Source: Rhodamnia argentea (taxonomy: Eukaryota; Streptophyta; Magnoliopsida; Myrtales; Myrtaceae). From it: a stretch of DNA of 64,000 nucleotides. Numbering within the stretch: position 1 is the first letter of the stretch; every line of letters starts with the position of its first letter. Location of the stretch: positions 5,084,001-5,148,000 of the forward strand of contig NC_063150.1 of assembly GCF_020921035.1 (NCBI RefSeq), in the 5' to 3' direction. Position numbers and translations under genes: made by a program. This document shows positions 36,001-48,504 of the stretch, one piece after another. The notes beneath the pieces are model-generated. The model did no database searches. It saw nothing but the letters and a program-made list of their open reading frames with translations, and was not told the origin of the DNA.

Positions 36001-38242
36001 CACCTTCTAAAACTAATTCTCATGCATAACTTTACTATTGATAAATTCTGGTGCAACTACACACTAATCGTCAAGAACTATACCCAAAACCCCAGCATCA
36101 GTTCAGATCACACTACTAATACTCCATCCAACTAATGAGAAAGCAAGTTCAAAGTCTATCAACCCAATCCACCATCCGCTCCTTCAGTGTTGTAGATAAA
36201 CAAGGTTCACCTTCCAGCTATAGAATGATTACACTCGTAAGCTAGTGATGCTTTCGGCTACTAGACTCTCCGGTTGTTATGGTCAAACTCTATCATGGAT
36301 TTCTGACCACATTCTCCATAAGATGCTCTTATCTCTTCCTTCTCCGAGCTCGGGTGGCTCAATATCATCACACTTACATGCATCATTAACCATTGGGATG
36401 GGAGAGCAGGTACTACTATTATCTAGCCAACATCTTTCTTATCTGACTACAATTATTTTGGGAAGAAGAACTTTAACAGTTTCTTTTTATGACAGATACC
36501 AGGCCAGAAGCCCCTTCCAGCTATAAAAAAATAATTACAGTGACTAGCCAACATCTTCCTACTCTATCTACAAATACATAGGGAAGAAGAACTTGTTACT
36601 TTCTTGTCATGACAGATACCATGCTAGATGAGAGCCCATCAATAAGACCAAAAAATGGGTTCTGATCAAGCATATGGTTCCCTCCAACCCGTCCCAAGTA
36701 TTCAATCGCGAATAGATCATCCCTGTTTACTCCTCAATATCCCCATTCTTTGTTGGTCCACTACACCTTCAAAGACTATTCTCTCCATTATATGGATCCA
36801 TATATAGTAAGTCAGCGTGCATTGGAAGTATACAAAGACATCAACTATAAGATTGACGGTTATGGGGGTATAGTGCTACAGAGACAATGTGATCAAAGTA
36901 AGAGCTGTAGATTAGTCCCAAAAAGATTGATAAAACCTAATTTAATTCTTCCAAGTGATGTGCATGCAAGTCCCAACTTGCTCCTTAGTTGCTGAGTTTA
37001 TAATCTCCCATTAAAGTCCAAATCATTACAAGCATTCTGCAGCTTATCCTGTGATGATGACAATCACACCAAAATACCAAACATGATGATCACTTTCCCT
37101 CACTCTCCACGGCATGGCAAGAATGCCAAAACAGTTTAACAAAAATTGAAGACAAAATCCAGTCAAAATGCTGACTTCTAGCAATTCGATACCTCATACA
37201 CTCTGTAGGTGGGATCTCTATCATGCCTAGAATGGCTAACATAATAGATCATCCAGCAAAACTATTCCAAAATTCTGGGAGGACATATGTCAAGAAAGAA
37301 TCTCAGTCTTGCACGTGCCATCCGGACTTCCACAAAAATGGAAATCCAATCTGAAACAAAATCCCCACTAACATCCACACCCCTCAAAACAGGAAAGGAC
37401 CTCAACTTCCAAGCAACAAGACAGTCTACCTCAGACCCTAAACTACTGTAGCCATTGACAAAACACTAGAAAAGATCTCCAACCAGCCCTAGGTTTACAA
37501 AGCTTTTCAAATCGAAATGCCCCATTGCCAAGCAATGGTGCCACTTCTCTTGCACTAAAGCAACTGCACTTCCCCAGATAACTTCCAAAGATGCCCGGAG
37601 TCAGCCACCAGCTCGAAACCAAAGTTTTGCAAATGTGGCTCTATTTTCTTCAGATTCACCAACAGAAATAAACTCTCTCCCCCGATTTCAATAGTCTGGC
37701 AATACAATTGCAGCAGAACGCACCAGCCAAACAGAACTCCTAGGCTTCCATTAGTGAAAAAGTACGTCCAAGACGTGCTAGGAACAGCAATGAAGGAGGT
37801 GACAACGTCCTGACTAGTTAAGTTCGCAGTGCCACTCAGCACTCATTACAACTACACAGAAATGAGCATTCATCTATGCTCGCTAAACGGAAACAAACAC
37901 TGCCACGTCCCTTCTCAGTCCTACCAAATTCGGAACGGAATGCCTAGATCAATTCCGAGTTAACCAGCCTACCTTGTAGACGCACTCGGAGAGGACCATG
38001 CAGCAGAGGATCTCCTGCAACTCGGAGACCGACTCGGCCTTGGCGGCGAAGCAGAGATCCTGGAGCTGCTTCTTGCGGCGCTCGTACTCCTGCTGGATCC
38101 GCTTCCGCTGCTCCCGCCGCTCGTGGCCGTTCCACGGGGGCCACCAGCGCATCCGCCACTGCAGCGGGCCCCACGACACCTTGAGGAACTTCGCGCGCTG
38201 CTCCCTGAGCCACGACTCCACTCTCGTCTGTACTGCCTCCAT
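27035..38242 (-). CDS. Class 3 lipase-domain protein fused to a P-loop GTPase-like domain (At3g07400-like)
   Basis: Fourteen exons: 38242-37973, 35459-35350, 34863-34801, 34716-34527, 34373-34266, 34182-34052, 33874-33310, 32395-32330, 32151-32075, 31268-30987, 29719-29383, 29247-29095, 28662-28126, 27219 to about 27035. The product is about 1024 residues; the last few codons depend on one base near 27,060. A basic, Trp- and coiled-coil-rich N-terminus ([19 protein letters not shown]) precedes a lipase_3 domain with the nucleophile elbow GHSLGG (241-246, Ser243) and [11 protein letters not shown] variable Ser-rich stretch follows, then GLEGAGKTS (731-739), a Walker A/G1 loop split by an intron. 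Further on are a DxxG-like SDCVG, hydrophobic strand TDLIVLVHN and ITNKFS in the place of NKxD. The C-terminus is a Gly/Ala-rich hydrophobic helix, a likely membrane tail. All exons join in frame, so it looks functional. Substrate and location are unknown. Confidence 0.92.
29879..29932. repeat. Short tandem duplication in a lipase-gene intron
   Basis: GTCCGCTGCTATTACTATAA followed by ACAAAA occurs twice in direct succession (period about 27 bp), then a partial third (GCCGCTTTT). It lies in the 1.27-kb intron between exons 10 and 11 and does not touch a splice site. Confidence 0.7.
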
Positions 38243-38385
38243 CGCCGGAAGCCGAGATCGAGGTTCGGGCGTGATCCTACTTATAAGTTCGTTCGGATTG
38301 GAGGAGGGAGGAAGGTATCGAAGGTGAACAGCGCGAGTGTGAGAGAGACAGGGAAGAGAGTAAGCGATCGCGTTCGATTCAAGAA

Positions 38386-38492
38386 GGAGGAGGAGGAGGA
38401 GGAGGAGACGAAGGAAACGAATATGCGAAGGAATAAAAATAAATCGAGACGGTTTTCCTCTGATTGCGATGCGAGAGAGAGAGAGAGAGATT
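38386..38492. repeat. GGA and GA microsatellites in the lipase-gene leader or promoter
   Basis: A (GGA)n run near 38,386-38,406 and a (GA)n run near 38,471-38,490 lie 145-250 bp before the start codon. On the transcribed minus strand they read as TCC and TC tracts, common near plant transcription starts. Confidence 0.6.
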
Positions 38493-38639
38493 TGCTTCTG
38501 CGAACTCTTTATTTCTCTCTCCCCCTTCCTTACGGCTTTCTCCTTCCGAGTTCCGACAAACTTACAACATGTTAGCTTTGAATTCTTTATAAGATCATTC
38601 CCAATTATTGCGAGGTCCCAATCGTCGACAAAAATAAAA

Positions 38640-39407
38640 GGGAAATTTTCAATTAAAGGCACGAAGTGTGCCATTTTCTCAAATAAAGATTTAAAATATT
38701 TTTTATTTTAAATAAAAATCTAAAATGCCATCTTCATTTCAAATAAAAATCTGGAATGATTATATATATTTCAAATAAAAGCCTCACCTTGTTGGCCGAC
38801 TGGCCTCGGCCGATCGGGGACATTTTAATCAAAATACAATTTTAATTTAATTTTTAGTTCAATTAAATTTAAAAATCAAAACTAAAAATTAAAATACAAA
38901 AAAAATAAAAAGAAAGAAACACAAGTGGTGGGGTAACAGCGGTTACCATTGGGGTCATCGGCACATCGAAAGGGGCTACGACCCCACCAACTAGTGGCAA
39001 GGGCCAACAAGCCCACGCCACGACCAGAAAAGGGTCACTAGTCCTTGCCCAAATCTGAGGGAGGGCCAGCGACCCTTGCCCAGATCTTGGAGAGTGTTGC
39101 AGTCCTTGCCACTTGTTGGTGGGGTCGCTGGCCCCTAACAACAACTATTGCCACCCCACCATCTGTGGGGCAGCATCCACATGCGAGAGGAATAAACAAA
39201 GAAAAAAATAAAAATATAAAATCAATTGGCGAGAGGCCTTTTTTGAGATTAATATAGCAACTTCAGATCGTTATTTGAAATAATATCCACTTCGGATCCT
39301 TATTTGAAATAATGATGGCACTTCATATCTTTATTTGAAATAATGTCCACTTCAAGCTCTTATTTGAGAAAATGATGGCACTTGAAGCTCTTAATTTGAA
39401 TTTTCCC
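38640..39407. mobile_element. Mutator-like MITE with long, internally repeated inverted ends
   Basis: The ends read GGGAAATTTTCAATTAAAGG and, inverted, GGGAAAATTCAAATTAAGAG. They continue for over 100 bp as repeats of a module like CTTGAAGTGCCAT..TTTCAAATAAA. The flanking 9-mers AAAATAAAA (38631-38639) and TAAATAAAA (39408-39416) match at eight of nine, as expected for a Mutator-type 9-bp duplication. The centre is GC-rich (GGCCGACTGGCCTCGGCCG and repeated GCCAGCGACCCTTGCC words). No protein is encoded. Confidence 0.7.
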
Positions 39408-39416
39408 TAAATAAAA

Positions 39417-41640
39417 TCGCGCTCACCGTCGAACGAGTCTTTAAAAACGAATTGTTCCGCATGTTGATCATGTAACTTATGACTTATCTTTCTTTAGTTA
39501 AAATCTTGCAAAATTCTGTAATTTAATTATTTTAATTTGACAAATTGATAACTCTCGAAATATGAATTTCAAAACGTGATTTCTCGTATAAAAATTTCAA
39601 AACTATTTTTGTATCCCTGGCATGATTCTTTTTACTTTAGTTAAATTGAAACAATTGAAGTCCAGTACTTTCTTGCATTTTTTTTTCCTATTAAACTGGT
39701 ATGACAAAACTATCGGATGCAATATCAATGTGTTAGACACCCCGACACGACCGATTATCTCAATCTATTTTCTTAAGGTTTTAAAATATACATTAGAACC
39801 AAAGTTAAAAGAGATAAGGGCGCCCTCAAGCTTTTGTCAGATTCTTAATCTAGCGTATGGGATGCGTTCTTTTATCTAAATGAGTCTTAAATTATATTAT
39901 TTAATTATAGACATTTGAGAATAAATTTGAGTAAAAATACTTATTTTAACCAATAGATCAGATTACTCAACCATTGACGTGAATTCGAATCACACAAAAA
40001 AGAGAGGGGCATGCTTGAGTAAGAGTAAAGTCCTTAAACTGCTTCATTTGAATCTTGGGATGTAAAATTCGGGAGTATTCCCTGGGACAAATGGAAGAAA
40101 AATATTTTTTCTTAACTTAGGGAGGGTGATGGTGGAGAAGGTAAACTCCACATCATTTTCGGATGGCTACCGTCGGGTAGAGTCGTATAGTAGCTTTTCA
40201 TGCCTGGGGTGAATTATTGGAGTTTCGACTTTTGTATCGTCGACTCGTGCTTCGCACAGTATCTTTAAACCATGTGTCGGTGACGTATGCCTAGTTCAAA
40301 AATACTGTGCGCCAACTCACATCGAGGCAAGGTTGCTGCCCCCAACCACCCCGTTCGATGGTCGATGGTGGCCCTGCCCAAGAATCAAGGCGGGCCTATG
40401 ATGGCATCGCCTTGACCACCACGTCCGCTGATCAGTGGTGGCCCTGGCCGAGAATCAAGGCAGGCCACCGGTTCCCAACCATCGGATCTCTCTCTTTCCG
40501 GATAAGATAACGTGGTGGCCCCTCAAAAAGCTGGCATGCAGATTGTAAATCTCAAGTCACATTTTGGAAACGTGCGGCCAAGACTTCCAAATGGGCCGGA
40601 GAAATGACATTCCCTAACACAGCCCACGTCCACATCACGGGCCTCATGAAGCCCCATTTGCTTATGCCCTGCTATAGAATGGAGCCATGTCAAGAGCGAA
40701 CCCCCAGACAAATTGTTAATTGGGCTTTCGCCACCTCATTCAAGAGACTTCCCGATACATGAAACATTAGTCTTAGGCCCTTTTCAATAGGGATGTGCAA
40801 CCGGACCAGATTTTCTGGAAAATGGAGTCGGACCACCCGAAAAATAGGTCCGGGAATCAATTCCTATGCAAATTGGTCCGGAGACAGGTTCTAATTTTTG
40901 GGAACTGATCCCACTTCCGACTCCAAGTGAAGATCCATCCAAGAACCGGATCGGTTTTGGAATTGATTTTTAGCTATTGTTAAAAAAAAAAAAAAAATCT
41001 TAGTCTCGCTTACCTCACCTCCTTGTTTTTGGTAGATTGTAATTTTTATTGCTCATACTAGGAATTGTTGATTTTGACGGACAGTCGAGTTTTATTATTC
41101 GTCTTTTACTTTGAATCCTCTTATTGTTTTCTAGGGAGAAATTATTTTGACCCAAGAAAAGGAGAAAGAAAGGGATGGATGAGGATGACCACCGTGTAAA
41201 ACTTGCGCAATCCCCCTTAGCCCAATTCCACTTTGGTCCAAACTGAGAAAATCAAGGGCCCCAAAAACCCATATTGGCGACTAGCAATGAGATGACGGAC
41301 GAGTGACGCGAAGGTGATGTCACAAACCCAGTTTTCTTTCCCCCCCTAATCTTGCTTTGGCTCTAAAAATGGGCGTGACGTCACACGGCAGTCACCGTGA
41401 CACGGCCAAAAGATCTGGCAAAAGACAAATGGAGAAAAACTCGCCCGCAAATGCCGCCGCCAGCACGGCAAACCCCAAACGACGACTTAGGAAACGAACA
41501 AAAGAATCCAACGACCCCGTGAATGAATGGCCACGGTTGGGGAACCCTCGCCTAACCGCATCTGATGAAGAACTCAGATGTCACTGTCCGAAGACGACTG
41601 ACCTTTTTTTCCACACGAACTCATGATTTATCCTTCTGCT
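39417..41640. other. Gene-free intergenic stretch with transposon scraps
   Basis: No gene was recognised. Two diverged direct copies of about 70 bp (GGTGGCCCTG(C/G)CC(A/G)AGAATCAAGGC) occur near 40,370 and 40,437. Near 40,792 TAGGGATGTGCAACCGGACC begins a GC-rich block with repeated GGTCCGG/CCGGATC words that resembles one end of a hAT element; the other end was not found. Confidence 0.5.
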
Positions 41641-41759
41641 AAACATCACATCTGTCCAATACGGTCGCATACGCACAATAAAACATTGCTGCTTTGCTAG
41701 TAACAAATCCTCCGTAATCAATGGATCGACGATCATCGGTGGACAACGATAGATTATCT

Positions 41760-42664
41760 TCTACTTTCAAACTCAAGTTGAGAATTATAAGGGCCACAAA
41801 GATGTAATATATAGAATCTCTTGCAATCTTCTAAATATATCTTTAACATTCCATCAAATTCAAGGTGATTCGAAAGATATCAACTCGAGTTTAGAGAAAA
41901 GATTCACAAACACGAGGGTGGATGTGACTTGGCGAAGATATCGGCAATCTGCTACGGTGGATAAAGTAGAAACAAGTTGAACAGTGTCGCCAAGTACATG
42001 ATAAATAGTAATCTCTTTTAAAATTCCCGGTGCGTTCGTGAATAGCATCACTACGTGCTATTTGGATAGCACTCGAGTTTTCGCAATGAATGATTGCTCC
42101 ACTAAGACGACGCACTTCTATGTCTTCTAGTAGCCATCGCAACCATAGTAGCTTTGATATAGTATTAGCAAGAGCTAAATATTCTACTTATGTTCTAGAG
42201 GGAGCAATGGTGATCGATTTCTTACCTTGCCACGAGACAAGCGAGATGCACGCAAAAAAAAAAAAAAAAACTAGTTGGCAGTGAATCGACAATCTTGAGG
42301 GTCATCAGCCCAATTAACATCAAAATAAACTATCAACTCCAAGGTGGAAGTAGAAGAGTCTTGAGTAGCAACTAAAGCTATGAACTTGATGGAGAAATCG
42401 GGGTGGTTACCGTTGTTATGAAACGGACTCTACAAGATCTTCTTTAAAAAATCGCTGTAAAATCAAGTTGAAAATTGCGACGACTGAAAAATGCAATAGC
42501 GTCAAGCCGAGAATTATGATGTCGGAAAATGTAATAAGCTAAGCTTATCATCAAACGAAGAGCACATGCTATACACGACGACAATTTAAAGTAACAAAAT
42601 ATCAATTACAGCCAAAGGAAATATATAGAACTTCTTAGGTTGTCCTAAATATATCTCTTAACAG
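41760..42664 (-). mobile_element. Copia retrotransposon relic with an RNase H fragment
   Basis: On the minus strand 42142-41860 encodes, across at least one frameshift, the end of a Copia RNase H: RWLLEDIEVRRL.., IIHCENSSAIQIARSDAIHERT and ..FVNLFSKLELISFESP. Just after its stop a sequence starting TGTTAAAGATATATTTAGAA looks like the beginning of an LTR (about 41,853 downward). A similar one, TGTTAAGAGATATATTTAGG, starts near 42,662. The element thus seems reduced to two LTR remnants with less than 0.5 kb of coding sequence between them. Confidence 0.65.
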
Positions 42665-43843
42665 CATAAATCTGACCATAGGGGAAAAAAAAGGTTGTGA
42701 ACGTAGTTAATCCGAGCAACCTCCCATCCAATACCGGGGTCCCAAATTCATTCAACGAATCATGGCAACTCCTTTTGTCATGGTGAATGATTACGATGCT
42801 TTCATGCCTTCCACATCTTCCATGCTGGACACGAGAGAAAAACTCAATTGTTGTTATTCGTGATTACTCTCGACCACCGGTTTTGCGACCAATCCTTCTG
42901 TCCATGCAATGACAATGATTAACAAAGAGAAAGTCCGCAGACGCCGTGTCCTTCCATGTAATGGGAGATGCCTCTTCAATTTGCACTATCATCGTTAATG
43001 AACCCCAAAACCACAACTCCTGCGTGATTGAGTGTCTAAGAAAGTTGCGGGGAGAAAATTTGACATCGTTCAATCCATATCCGATTGGTCTTTTAATATG
43101 GCCTTTCGGTCGAGATCGACGGATCCAATTAATTGTTACGAGCGCTTCGATGGTGCACCGGGTACAAAATCGATTCGATCTCTTACATGACTTTAAAAAA
43201 AAACACCAGTGGATACTCGGAATATTTCCAAGCATATTAAAGATAGAGAGCAATTAATAATTATCGACATTCACATCGTTAAGGTAAATTTACTTTTTGC
43301 TAAGGACAAACGAGTCCGTCAAATGATATTGCCAGCATCGAGATTTCGAGAAATCCTCGTGATTTTACTAGAAGGAGAGACATTTGAATGATTGAGTGGT
43401 CGTACAAGAAAGTTGGTGGATATCTAGACAAAGAGAAATTGTTTAACCCCACTAATCCCCCATCATCATGGCGTTGAACATAACTTTTCCCCCCAGGCTC
43501 TAGCACTTCTCCACTTTATTCCGGACTCGTCCAAGTGTACTCCTAGCGAGAAGACAAGACAAGCTAACTACCGCACATGACGTCGCCAAACCCGCACAAG
43601 ACACGCATGTTTAGATAAATAAAAGTAGATCGCCTCTTTCCCCCCGAGAAAATCTTCACCGGACATGAGAATTTAGATCAGAGTGCGCAAATAAGTCGAT
43701 CAATTATCGATGATAAGGTCAACGGCCATGATTTATCCGAACCCAAACAAGGATGTACATTTCCATGCATAGAGGATGGACAATCCGACAATCATATACG
43801 AGAATCTTAGAAAACAAAAAAGGACAAAATGAGAGCATTTACA
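42665..43843. other. Gene-free intergenic stretch
   Basis: Several short frames of about 100-130 codons overlap here on both strands, but none has family features or a consistent codon pattern. Nothing further was recognised. Confidence 0.5.
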
Positions 43844-44157
43844 GAAAAATTATCTAAAAAGTCTTAAACTTATTGTACGGTAGCCAATACAATTCTAAAT
43901 CTTTTAATCATGTCAATTTAATTTCAAATATTTCAACAATTTGTCAATATAGTCATTTCGATCAACTATCGAAATAATAAGTTTACGACAAAACTAACAA
44001 AATTTTAAAAAATTTAAGATCAAATTAGAACAATTGAAAAATTTAGGCTAAATTAATAAATCATCAGGATGTTTAAAATTAAATTGGTACAATTAAAAAA
44101 TTTAAGATTATATTGATCGCGATATAATAGATTTAGGACTTTTTAGATAATTATTTG
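43844..44157. mobile_element. Mutator-like MITE with a 10-11-bp target duplication
   Basis: The ends read GAAAAATTATCTAAAAAGTC and, inverted, CAAATAATTATCTAAAAAGT. The flanks are GAGCATTTACA (43833-43843) and GAGCATTTACG (44158-44168), ten of eleven identical. The element is 314 bp, AT-rich and non-coding. Confidence 0.75.
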
Positions 44158-44168
44158 GAGCATTTACG

Positions 44169-45259
44169 GAAAGCAGGAGAGGCAAAGGAAGGCTCGCAAT
44201 GAAAGTGACAGCAAGTGGGGGACTATAACCACCATTTGGCATCGCCTGATCGAAGTCAAGGGACCCATTAATTAGGTTAGTAGGCCCGGTGGATCACGAG
44301 TTGATTTTAGTGCTTAATCACTGTTGTCCGGAGGATTCTAATTCCAGACAAATTATTATTATTATTATTTTTTAAAAAGAGCTTTGCTTTAGGAAGCTCA
44401 ACCGAAACTTCAACACCTCGTTCCATCACCCACCTACTACGTTATTATTAGATTCGACACGACCGCTTTAACATCCGCGTTGAAACGAGTCGCGATCTGA
44501 GTCGAGATTAGGACACCCATTCTGAATTAGCCATGTACCTAATTCTAATGATCCGGACGCGCCAAAGTCGCGATCCCCTTTCATCGAGTCAGACTAATTT
44601 CTCCGGAAATTCTTCACCGTGGAGTTCACGCGAGTCGAGAATCAGTGCGAATGTGACCGACAAAGGCTGTCCCCATCAACTTTCGTTGGTAGAAGATATA
44701 AAGTATGCTTTTTTATTTTGGTAAAAGCATTGCCAAAGGCATAAGGCAGGGGTCCATTGATGTCTGGCCTTTTGGTCCGTCAGCTGCTCCATTCCCATGG
44801 TGGATGTCTCCATCGCTCAAATGGTCTGAAACTGTGTGACTACACACATGGGAGTACACTTCTTGATCAGAACTAAGCCGTCTCAAGAGATTTTGGCGAT
44901 TCGGCAAAGTTCGAAGATCAAGAGGATGAATTTCCACCAAAAATCGACAATGTCTAGGCACTAGAAATCCTGAGATTAATCCGGAGATTACGACATCACA
45001 GCGACCTAGAAAAGAAGAACAAAGGCGCGGCGTAAACGAGCGGAGAAAGCGAACGCGAATGGTGACCAAACCACCTGTGCAATATATTACCAAAAAATAA
45101 CCCTGCGTCAAACAAGTCTCATTATACAGGCTAGAGCTACGCATGAGGAACAAACAGAGAAGATTCTGCAGTAGATAAGAAGGCTCGTGAGGGTTTCTGT
45201 ACGCGAGGAGCAGCGGATCCTACATAACCTAAATCGATACTGGTGCTCTGCTTCGTTGG
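44169..45259. other. Intergenic sequence and 3' flank of the b561 gene
   Basis: No gene was recognised. The part nearest 45,259 should contain the 3' untranslated region of the minus-strand DOMON-b561 gene. Confidence 0.45.
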
Positions 45260-47470
45260 TTATATGGCGAGCGGTTGTTGCCTCTCTTGTCCGTTGTTGT
45301 ACCCATCGTAGGGCTTCGTGGGCTTACTCCACCTCCTCTTCAGGACGACGATCCACGTCACCAGCTCCAACAGCACGGCCACTCCACCCAGCGCCGATAT
45401 GAAGATGATGTACGCTGATTTCCACTTGTTGTCCGGCTGCAGGATGTGGAGGCCTTTGAACACATTGAGGATGCCAAGGACAAGGATGGTGTACCCGAGG
45501 CCATGGTGGTAGAAGTTCCAGTAGAACCGGTACTTGTGGTCCTTATTCGGTCTCAGGAACAACGCAAAGATCTGCCCAGACAAAGACAGAGAAATCAACA
45601 TCAGACACAATCGACAAGCACAGCAGCACAAAATTACAGACCTCAGCTCTCGCTCTGCATCAGCAAGAGTCGCAAATATCTGCATATAGAATTCGCGGAG
45701 TTTCTCCGCAACTTGCAGTTCTTGAAGATTTCTAAGGTCGTGTATAGATAAACATCAATCCATACCAGTCCATTTTGAGGGTCTATTTCTTTTTTGGGAT
45801 AGGATTCTCTCTAGACAGGTCGATGTCGTCCCGATCATAACAAGACGCAACTCAAAACCAGTCCAAAAAAATGAACCAAAAAGGAATTACATCGATGTTA
45901 GGACAGGGAATCTACCTGCACCGTCGCCAGAGAGAAGAGAGCGATCCCGATATTCCGGTGACCGTGGTACTGGATTCCCTTAGATTCGCTGCCCAGCTTC
46001 ATGCCGGTTCCCCAACCGGCGACCCCGATCACATAGGCCGAGAACTGGCAAGAGACGTGGAGATAGAACCACGCCGGGTCGGCGGACGGGAAGGTCCTCA
46101 CGTACCTCGCAATCATGGCTCCGATCGGGAACATGATCCCCCAGCTCACAGCATTGAGAATTCCATGGATCTGACGAATGTGAAAGAGATAACATCAGTG
46201 TCACCGCATGGACTAGAAGTCTAGAACTACATACATGATTAATCTCACTCATCCACAATAAGAAAACAGAACATCCAAATCCGACATATTCTAAAACAAT
46301 TCGTTTCTAGTAAACGAAATCCCAAATCAACACAACACAGGATAGCAATTCATTCACAGCTGAGCTTTCCTCAGATTGTAGCAACGGAATATGAACTTGT
46401 CTGTTCCTCTCTCTATTGCAAGACTAGCAATCCAAAAAAAAGAAGAAAAATCGACAGTCAAATCTCTATTCTTGAGCCGTAATCTAAGCAGATATCCTCT
46501 TCTTCTTCGCCCGCTTATGGGCACTTGCAAAAAGCAGAAAAGAAAGAAAAAGATTCTCCTCCTCTCTGATCATGAAAGACGGACACAGATGAAGAATCTC
46601 TCCTAGAAAGTCTCTATAAACATCCCAATCCCAACCATGAGAAACCCACCTCAGATCTGCCCATTCATATCTTGATAAGAGGAAGAAGAGTTAAAAAAAA
46701 AAACAAAATTGTATGAGCGCAAAATCTCGCTGAACCCAGCACAATCAACAGGGGAAAGGAAAAATCAAATGAATCTGCCAAAAAAAACCGAAAAAGGCAG
46801 AACAAATATAGGAGGGTAAATAACAAAAGCACGAGCTCACATTCTTCTTCTTGGTCCTGGATCCACCGCCTCCGCTGCTCGTACTCTGCCCGGCGACCAA
46901 ATCGAGCGTACCCTTCGACTGCAAGTTGCCCTGCCCCATCGGGTGCTTGTCCGGCACGCCGTTCGTCACGCTCGACCCCACCTGCCACACCTGGTTCAGC
47001 TTCGCCGCATCGGCTGCGGACACCTTGATCTTCGCGTAGATCCTCATCGTGCCGTCGGCCGAGTTGTACTCGGCGGTCCGGTCCCACGTCTCGTACGCGA
47101 TCGGGGACTCCTCCACGGAGGCGTACGACGAGACGTTGTAGGTCTTCACGGTCATGGCGCCGGCGTCGCGGAAGGCGATGAGGGCCTGGGAGCCGAGCAT
47201 GCCAGTGGCGGTGGGGTTGAGGGCCCAGGAGACCCAGCCGGACTCGCCGGTGGACGGGGCGGCAACGAAGGCGACGGCGGCGGAGGAGTTGGAGGCGTCG
47301 TAGGAGAAGTGGAGGGAGGCGGCGAGGGCGGGGAGGTCGAGGCAGGTGGTGTAGAGGGCGTTGTTGGTGAGCTTCTGGGAGGAGCACGTGAGGGAGTCGG
47401 CGGCGGGTGCGATGAGGAGGAAGAGGAGGACCACGGGGGGGAGGAGGAGTTGCAGAGAAGAGGAAGCCAT
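45260..47470 (-). CDS. DOMON and cytochrome b561 domain-containing protein
   Basis: A secretory-pathway membrane protein that, by family knowledge, passes electrons (ascorbate-linked) across a membrane. Exons 47470-46841, 46170-45916 and 45571-45260 give 398 residues. A signal peptide (about 1-26, [20 protein letters not shown]..) leads into a DOMON domain with [15 protein letters not shown] and [10 protein letters not shown], providing the usual Met/His heme ligands. A Ser/Gly linker follows, then a b561 core of about five helices with conserved His residues in [32 protein letters not shown] and [10 protein letters not shown]. The C-terminus is a short polar tail. All splice junctions are in phase 0 and nothing is missing. 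The closest Arabidopsis relative is probably the At3g25290/At4g12980 group, annotated there as auxin-responsive. AIR12 lies 5.7 kb upstream on the same strand. Confidence 0.94.
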
Positions 47471-47483
47471 TGATGAGCGGGAG

Positions 47484-47578
47484 GGAGAGAGAGAGAGAGA
47501 GGGTTGGCGTGGGCTCTGAGAGAGTGTGTGTGTGTGTGAACTAACAGTTCAGACAGGAGAGAGAGAGAGAGAGGGCTT
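47484..47578. repeat. GA and GT microsatellites upstream of the b561 gene
   Basis: (GA)n near 47,488-47,502, (GT)n near 47,525-47,538 and (GA)n near 47,558-47,572 lie within 110 bp of the start codon, probably in the 5' untranslated region or core promoter. Confidence 0.65.
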
Positions 47579-48034
47579 TATAGAAGGACGAACATGAAGA
47601 TGACGTGGAAAATAAAAAAGCCCCACCCCCAAAAAAAAGGAGAAGAAGGAGAATGGGACCAAACCTACTTTAGGAAGTTGAAGTTTGACTGGGGACGGGG
47701 GGGAGATTGCAAATTTCTGAGTAATTTTTGGGACCGGAAGCAAAATTTTTGAGTGGTCGTGGCCTTACCGAAACGGGCACGAGAAACAAACAAATCTTGG
47801 TAATTCATGGCAAGCGTTTGTAGTATTTTATACCTAAAAGGGTACGATGATACGTATTAACGTAGAGTACTTTTAGGCCGATGGATTAGTTGTTACAGGA
47901 CCGCGAAAAAACCCCGATCGAAAAAATTATCTAGGGAAAATTTGTTTCCAAGACATTGAGGATTGAACATGTTGATATAAAGTTTTTGTTTCATTAATGG
48001 AAAGTTGAGAAAAAGCTGGCAAAACCCCCAAATT

Positions 48035-48503
48035 TGAAAAAGTTCCAAATAAAGGCTTAAATTATCCTCATTTTCTTAAATAAGTGCTTGGAGTTGAACT
48101 TATTTTAAATAAAAGCTTGAAGTGCCATTGTTATTTCAAAGAAAGGTTTGACCAGTGACATTTTCGTCATTTACTTTTTCTTTTGATTTTTTTTTTTTGA
48201 TTTTATTCTCGTCATTTTTCCCATTTCTTTTTACTTTTCCTTTGTGGCGGCCGGTGAGGGCGGCCTGGCCCGGCCCTTGCTGGTGACCGGCCATTGCTTG
48301 AGACCAGCCATCGGCGAAAAGGAAGGAAAAAAGACATAAAAAGAAAAGAAAAATAATTCAAAAAATATAAATGACGAAAATACCCTTTATCAAGCCTTTC
48401 TTTAAAATAATGAAAACACTTTAAGGTCTTTATTTAAAAAAGATCCACTTCAATCCATTCTTTTAGAAAATAAAGGTACTTTAGGCCTTATTTGGAATTA
48501 TCC
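48035..48503. mobile_element. Mutator-like MITE of the same family as 38640-39407
   Basis: Inverted ends of over 100 bp repeat the module AAATAAA(A/G)GCTTGAAGTGCC, and the centre is GC-rich (GGCCGGTGAGGGCGGCCTGG). The flanks CCCCAAATT (48026-48034) and CCCCAAATA (48504-48512) agree at eight of nine bases. It shares both the terminal modules and the core style with the element at 38.6 kb. Confidence 0.65.
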
Positions 48504-48504
48504 C

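Noticed and set aside
41357..41626. Short plus-strand frame of 89 codons near 41.4 kb
   Set aside because: Low-complexity, Lys/Arg/Asn-rich, with no domain or clear gene context.
42864..43257. Pair of opposite frames of 103-129 codons
   Set aside because: No similarity to a known family could be recognised and both overlap completely, so neither is supported.
46665..47387. Alternative 240-codon minus-strand frame and 176-codon plus-strand frame over b561 exon 1
   Set aside because: Both are Arg/Gly-rich shadow frames of the DOMON exon, with no protein features of their own.
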